Assembly: GCF_902506575.1 (NCBI RefSeq) | Contig: NZ_LR732544.1 | Span: 4,217,046 to 4,259,466, forward strand | Reading direction: 5' to 3' | From: Streptomyces mexicanus | Lineage (GTDB): Bacteria > Actinomycetota > Actinomycetes > Streptomycetales > Streptomycetaceae | DNA length: 42,421 nt | In this document: one piece after another, positions 39,712 to 42,421 of the stretch | Numbering within the stretch: position 1 is the first letter of the stretch | Layout of the letters: every line of letters begins with the position of its first letter | Translations under genes and position numbers: made by a program | Notes under the pieces: generated by a model | The model's input: only the letters and a program-made list of their open reading frames with translations | What the model was told of the DNA's origin: nothing | Database searches by the model: none

Positions 39712-40392
39712 ATGGCCACCACGAAGGCGAAGACGGCGGCGGGCGCGCGGGCGCCCGAGGACGCCTACACCGCCGCGCCGTTCGTCCCCGAGGGCGCCGA
39801 CCTGGACGGACTGCGGCGGGCCGCGGCCGGCTGCCGGGGCTGCCCGCTGCACCGCGACGCCACGCAGACCGTGTTCGGCGCGGGCGACGCGGACGCCCGG
39901 GTGATGCTCGTCGGCGAGCAGCCCGGCGACCAGGAGGACCGGCAGGGCACGCCGTTCGTCGGACCGGCCGGCAAGCTGCTGGACCGGGCGCTGGCCGAGG
40001 CGGGCATCGACCCCGGCGAGACCTACGTCACCAACGCGGTCAAGCACTTCAAGTTCACGCGGGCCGAGCCGCGCAAGCGCCGCATCCACAAGGCGCCCAC
40101 CCTGCGGGAGATGACCGCGTGCGGACCGTGGCTGGCGGCCGAGCTGGCCCTGGTCGAACCCGAGCTGATCGTCGTGCTGGGCGCGACCGCCGGCAAGGCG
40201 CTGCTGGGCTCGTCGTTCCGGGTGACCGAGGTGCGCGGGACGGTGCTGGAGCGGGAGATCCACGGGCGCGGCGAGCTGCTGGTGCCGACGGTGCACCCGT
40301 CGGCGGTGCTGCGGGCGCGGGACGAGGACCGCGAAGCGGCGTACCGGGGTCTGGTGGCGGATCTGAAGGTGGCGGCCGGGGTTCTGTCGTAA
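39712..40392 (+). CDS. udgX: UdgX-type uracil-DNA glycosylase
   Basis: UdgX removes uracil from DNA and stays covalently bound to the abasic site through a histidine. The 226-aa protein has motif A VGEQPGDQEDRQGTPFVGPAGK (GEQPG at 68-72) and the UdgX-specific KRRIH loop (122-126) with the reactive His126, and the C-terminal VPTVHPSAVLRA. Iron-sulfur ligands are Cys41, Cys44 and Cys137. The fourth Cys of family 4 enzymes is missing and His112 (KHFKF) is at its place, as I recall being reported for UdgX. No Shine-Dalgarno sequence is present: a palindrome fills that position. It is not in an operon with DNA repair genes. Confidence 0.93.
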   Translation: MATTKAKTAAGARAPEDAYTAAPFVPEGADLDGLRRAAAGCRGCPLHRDATQTVFGAGDADARVMLVGEQPGDQEDRQGTPFVGPAGKLLDRALAEAGIDPGETYVTNAVKHFKFTRAEPRKRRIHKAPTLREMTACGPWLAAELALVEPELIVVLGATAGKALLGSSFRVTEVRGTVLEREIHGRGELLVPTVHPSAVLRARDEDREAAYRGLVADLKVAAGVLS

Positions 40393-40431
40393 GGAGGGCG
40401 GCCGGGGCTCCGCCACCGAAGGGGTAATGGA

Positions 40432-40437
40432 TACACT
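40432..40437 (+). promoter_or_regulatory. -10 box (TACACT) of a leaderless gene
   Basis: TACACT is followed by six bases and then ATG 40444. Confidence 0.5.
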
Positions 40438-40443
40438 CGCGCC

Positions 40444-40968
40444 ATGCCCCTTACCTTTACGCTGGACCCCTCCGTGGACCGCGAGCTGCGCGACGGCATC
40501 CTCGACCTGTGGACCGACGTGACGAACGCGGGCGGCGCGGTCGGTTTCGTGGCCCCGGTGACCCGCGAGGAGATACGTCCCGAGCTGGTGCGGCACTTCG
40601 TGGCGATGGCCGAGGGCCGCGCCCGGCTGCTGGTCGGCCACGACGAGGAGGGACGCGTCGCCGCCACCGCCTTCCTCACCTTCAACAGCCACCGGCTGAT
40701 GAAGCACTGGCTCTGGCTGTACACGGTGATGGTGCACCCCCGCCACCAGGGCAAGGGCTACGGCCGGGACCTGCTCGCGGCGGCGGCCGACGCGGCCCGC
40801 GGCTTCGACGGCATCGAGGCGATCCGGCTGAGCTGCCGGGGCGGACTCGGCCTGGAGCGGTTCTACGCCTCCTGCGGCTACAAGGAGGTCGGCCGGGTGC
40901 CCGGCGCGATCCGCGTGGCGCCGGGCGACGACCGGGACGACGTGCTGATGCTGCTGCCGCTTTCCTGA
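40444..40968 (+). CDS. GNAT-family N-acetyltransferase
   Basis: The 174-aa protein has the GNAT fold with the acetyl-CoA loop HPRHQGKGYGRDLL (Q/R-x-x-G-x-G/A) after the strand LWLYTVMV, and the late LERFYASCGYKEVGRVPGA strand. Conserved upstream parts (DLWTDVTNAGGAVGFVAPVTREEIRP) are usual for this streptomycete group, but the acceptor substrate is unknown. The start is ATG 40444, supported by the -10 box. It is followed by a tandem repeat region. Confidence 0.93.
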   Translation: MPLTFTLDPSVDRELRDGILDLWTDVTNAGGAVGFVAPVTREEIRPELVRHFVAMAEGRARLLVGHDEEGRVAATAFLTFNSHRLMKHWLWLYTVMVHPRHQGKGYGRDLLAAAADAARGFDGIEAIRLSCRGGLGLERFYASCGYKEVGRVPGAIRVAPGDDRDDVLMLLPLS

Positions 40969-40973
40969 TGCCG

Positions 40974-41080
40974 CGGCCCCCGCCCCCGGGGTCGCCGCTG
41001 AGTCGAGGCCCCCGCGCCCGGGGTCGCCGCTGAGCCGAGGCCGCGGTCGGCCCCGCCCGGGTTCGCCGCTGACCTGAGGC
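40974..41080. repeat. Tandem repeats, three units of 32-39 bases
   Basis: The core GGGGTCGCCGCTGAGTCGAGG at 40988 recurs at 41020 (one change) and 41059 (several changes). GC-rich CCCCCGCGCCCG spacers separate the cores. It lies directly after the acetyltransferase stop codon. Confidence 0.75.
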
Positions 41081-41222
41081 TTTGTGTCCCTTGATGCGAC
41101 TTTCGCCACCCCGCTGCGGGTGCGGGCGGCGGGCGTGCTTCACTGGACAGTGCCCTTCGGGACCTCCCGCCGCCCGCGAACGCGCAGGGGGCCGCCCCCA
41201 CGGAACGGAAGAGTGGATAGAG

Positions 41223-41528
41223 ATGCTCCGCTACACGCTGATGCGCCTCGGGATCTTCTTGGGCTGCCTCGTGGTGGTCTGGGGACTCGTCTATTCCGGT
41301 GTCTTCCCGAGCGGCCGCAACGGCTCCAACGCCCTGTGGATCCCCCTGCTCGCCCTGGTGATCTCCGCCCCGATCAGCTTCGTCGTGCTGCGCAAGGAGC
41401 GCGACCGGGCATCGGTGCAGGTCGCCCGCCGGGTGGAGCGGATGAAGGCGAACATGCAGGCCAGCGCCGGCGTCGAGGACCTGGCGGACGACCGGGCGCG
41501 CGCCGAGGCGCAGTCCCAGGCGTCCTGA
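41223..41528 (+). CDS. DUF4229-like small membrane protein
   Basis: The 101-aa protein has two membrane helices (about 6-27, LMRLGIFLGCLVVVWGLVYS; and 37-57, ALWIPLLALVISAPISFVVL). A charged helical tail follows (RKERDRASVQVARRVERMKA), ending in an acidic, Ala-rich C-terminus. This matches the DUF4229 family of actinobacteria, function unknown. ATG 41223 is preceded by GGAAGAG at a slightly long spacing (GGAAGAGTGGATAGAG). It is often found near mqn genes in streptomycetes, as I recall. Confidence 0.88.
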   Translation: MLRYTLMRLGIFLGCLVVVWGLVYSGVFPSGRNGSNALWIPLLALVISAPISFVVLRKERDRASVQVARRVERMKANMQASAGVEDLADDRARAEAQSQAS

Positions 41529-41557
41529 CCGCCTGAACCGGCCGGCACGTCCCGCGC

Positions 41558-42421
41558 TCAGGCCGGCCGCGGGCGCACCTCGCCCACCACATGGGTCCGC
41601 CGCTCGTCGGCCGAGCGCAGCGCGAAGCGGCCGGTGCCGTCGGCGGCGTAGACGACCGTGGCGGGCAGCAGCACCGGCGCCCTGAACTCCGCCCGGACGA
41701 CGGCGGCTTGTGGCGTGCCGTGGGCCGCCAGGCAGCGGGCCGCGCTCCACATGCCGTGCGCGATCGCGCGCGGGAAGCCGAACAGACGGGCGGTCAGCGG
41801 GGAGAGGTGGATCGGGTTGCGGTCCCCGGACGCGGCGCCGTAGCGCCGCCCCACGTCCCCGGCGAGCCGCCACCGGTCCACGGCGGGCGGCGGCGGCTCC
41901 TCCCGGCCGCGGTCCCGTGACGCGGCGGGGGCCCGGCCGGGGTCCTCGGTGCGATGGCGGGCCAGGTAGCTGCTCGTCGACTCCCACACCACGGTGCCGT
42001 CCGCACGCAGTTCGGTGACGACGGTGGCCTGCGTGCCGCGCCGGTGCGCGGCCAGAGAGGCCACGTGCACGCTCAGGTCGTAGGCGTCCGTGGCGGGCAG
42101 GGCGGCGTGCCGGGTGATCTCGATCGCGGTGTGCACCAGGCCGAGCAGCGGCAGCGGGAAGTCCCGGCCGCTCATCAGCCGCATGGCCAGCGGGAATCCG
42201 AGCACGTGCGGGGACGTGACCGGCAGCGTGCCGTCCTCGGCGGCGAAGCCGCAGATGCGCTCGTAGGCGGCGAGCCGCGCGAGGTCGGCCCGGACCGACG
42301 GCAGCACGAGCCGGGTGCGCGGGTAGGGCGCGTCGGGCCGGGGCCGCCGCAGCGGCGAGCGCAGGGCGCCGCGGGCGAGCAGCGGCGCGAGGGCGGGGGC
42401 GGCGGCGGCGCGGGCGGGGGG
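41558..42421 (-). CDS. MaoC-like hot-dog dehydratase (5' end outside window)
   Basis: 288 codons of this frame are visible and it remains open to the window edge, so the true start lies beyond 42421; the internal ATG at 42307 is not the start. The protein has a double hot-dog layout. The C-terminal half carries the MaoC/hydratase-2 signature DRNPIHLSPLTARLFGFPRAIAHGMW (Asp and His catalytic pair). The N-terminal half is a degenerate copy (GFPLAMRLMSGRDFPLPLLGLVH). It is expected to hydrate or dehydrate acyl-CoA or acyl-ACP. A Pro/Arg-rich linker lies between the halves. In actinobacteria such genes usually adjoin a 3-oxoacyl reductase and a thiolase, which would be to the right. Confidence 0.88.
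   Translation of the reverse strand, partial: PPARAAAAPALAPLLARGALRSPLRRPRPDAPYPRTRLVLPSVRADLARLAAYERICGFAAEDGTLPVTSPHVLGFPLAMRLMSGRDFPLPLLGLVHTAIEITRHAALPATDAYDLSVHVASLAAHRRGTQATVVTELRADGTVVWESTSSYLARHRTEDPGRAPAASRDRGREEPPPPAVDRWRLAGDVGRRYGAASGDRNPIHLSPLTARLFGFPRAIAHGMWSAARCLAAHGTPQAAVVRAEFRAPVLLPATVVYAADGTGRFALRSADERRTHVVGEVRPRPA

Noticed and set aside
38455..41109. 884-codon open frame on the minus strand opposite mqnE, udgX and the acetyltransferase
   Set aside because: Same reason: a shadow of three well-supported genes on the other strand.
1..42421. tRNA genes, phage or plasmid genes, transposases, att sites
   Set aside because: None was recognised on reading both strands; a tRNA scan was not possible here.

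Overview
This is a high-GC actinobacterial chromosome segment, almost certainly Streptomyces. Reasons: very GC-rich third codon positions, many GTG starts and one TTG start, the developmental sigma factor BldN beside its anti-sigma factor RsbN, a BldC-like small regulator, the futalosine menaquinone genes, and a typical streptomycete 5S rRNA. Locus numbers from S. coelicolor and M. tuberculosis quoted here are from memory and were not checked.

Layout. Left arm (1-13 kb): the first codons of a probable mutY at the edge, a membrane-anchored secreted protein, disA and radA on the minus strand, a sigma-like/zinc-finger/BACON membrane protein, a conserved Cys-rich protein (Rv0495c-like), a Ppx/GppA phosphatase, a TIM-barrel isomerase, ilvD, and a PQQ-type beta-propeller whose 5' end runs straight into a 5S rRNA gene. 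Middle (12.9-23.6 kb): HAD phosphatase, two membrane proteins (the second, an MFS transporter, is broken), an AcuC-like deacetylase, a conserved protein of unknown function, then the BldC-like / bS22 / epimerase / acyltransferase block shared with mycobacteria, then rsbN and bldN. Right arm (24.1-42.4 kb): hemL, a histidine phosphatase, a deacetylase-like lipoprotein and the System II cytochrome c maturation genes (tlpA-like, ccdA, resB, ccsB); an SRPBCC protein; a 2OG-Fe(II) oxygenase-like protein; a coupled gene pair sharing an NYYFGD motif; late futalosine-pathway genes (UbiD-like, mqnP, ubiX, AsnC/Lrp regulator, mqnE); a UdgX-type uracil-DNA glycosylase; a GNAT acetyltransferase; a small membrane protein; and a truncated MaoC-like hydratase.

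How the genes work together. DisA (c-di-AMP) and RadA link DNA integrity to repair. RsbN holds BldN until development, and a promoter matching the sigma-BldN consensus precedes rsbN. HemL makes the heme precursor 5-aminolevulinate, and CcdA/TlpA/ResB/CcsB attach heme to cytochrome c. The mqn genes make the menaquinone that feeds the same respiratory chain. At least twelve genes appear to be leaderless: a TANNNT -10 box lies 6-7 bases before the start codon.

Most unusual points. (1) A two-gene ATGA-coupled unit at 33684-34639 carries the same NYYFGDxVNMxGGxGNxG motif at the C-terminus of a membrane protein and at the N-terminus of a small helical protein, an arrangement reminiscent of amyloid-signalling pairs. 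(2) The bldN-hemL junction near 24 kb joins two blocks that lie far apart in S. coelicolor, in the orientation expected from an inversion around oriC. (3) Three places (5784-5937, 15293-15495, 24024-24085) look unlike the rest of the sequence: a 56-base perfect palindrome, G-runs, a 15-base A-run and AT-rich patches. They interrupt or truncate genes and are probably assembly or sequencing faults. (4) A lone 5S rRNA is fused to the 5' end of a coding sequence, which suggests a lost 16S-23S segment.
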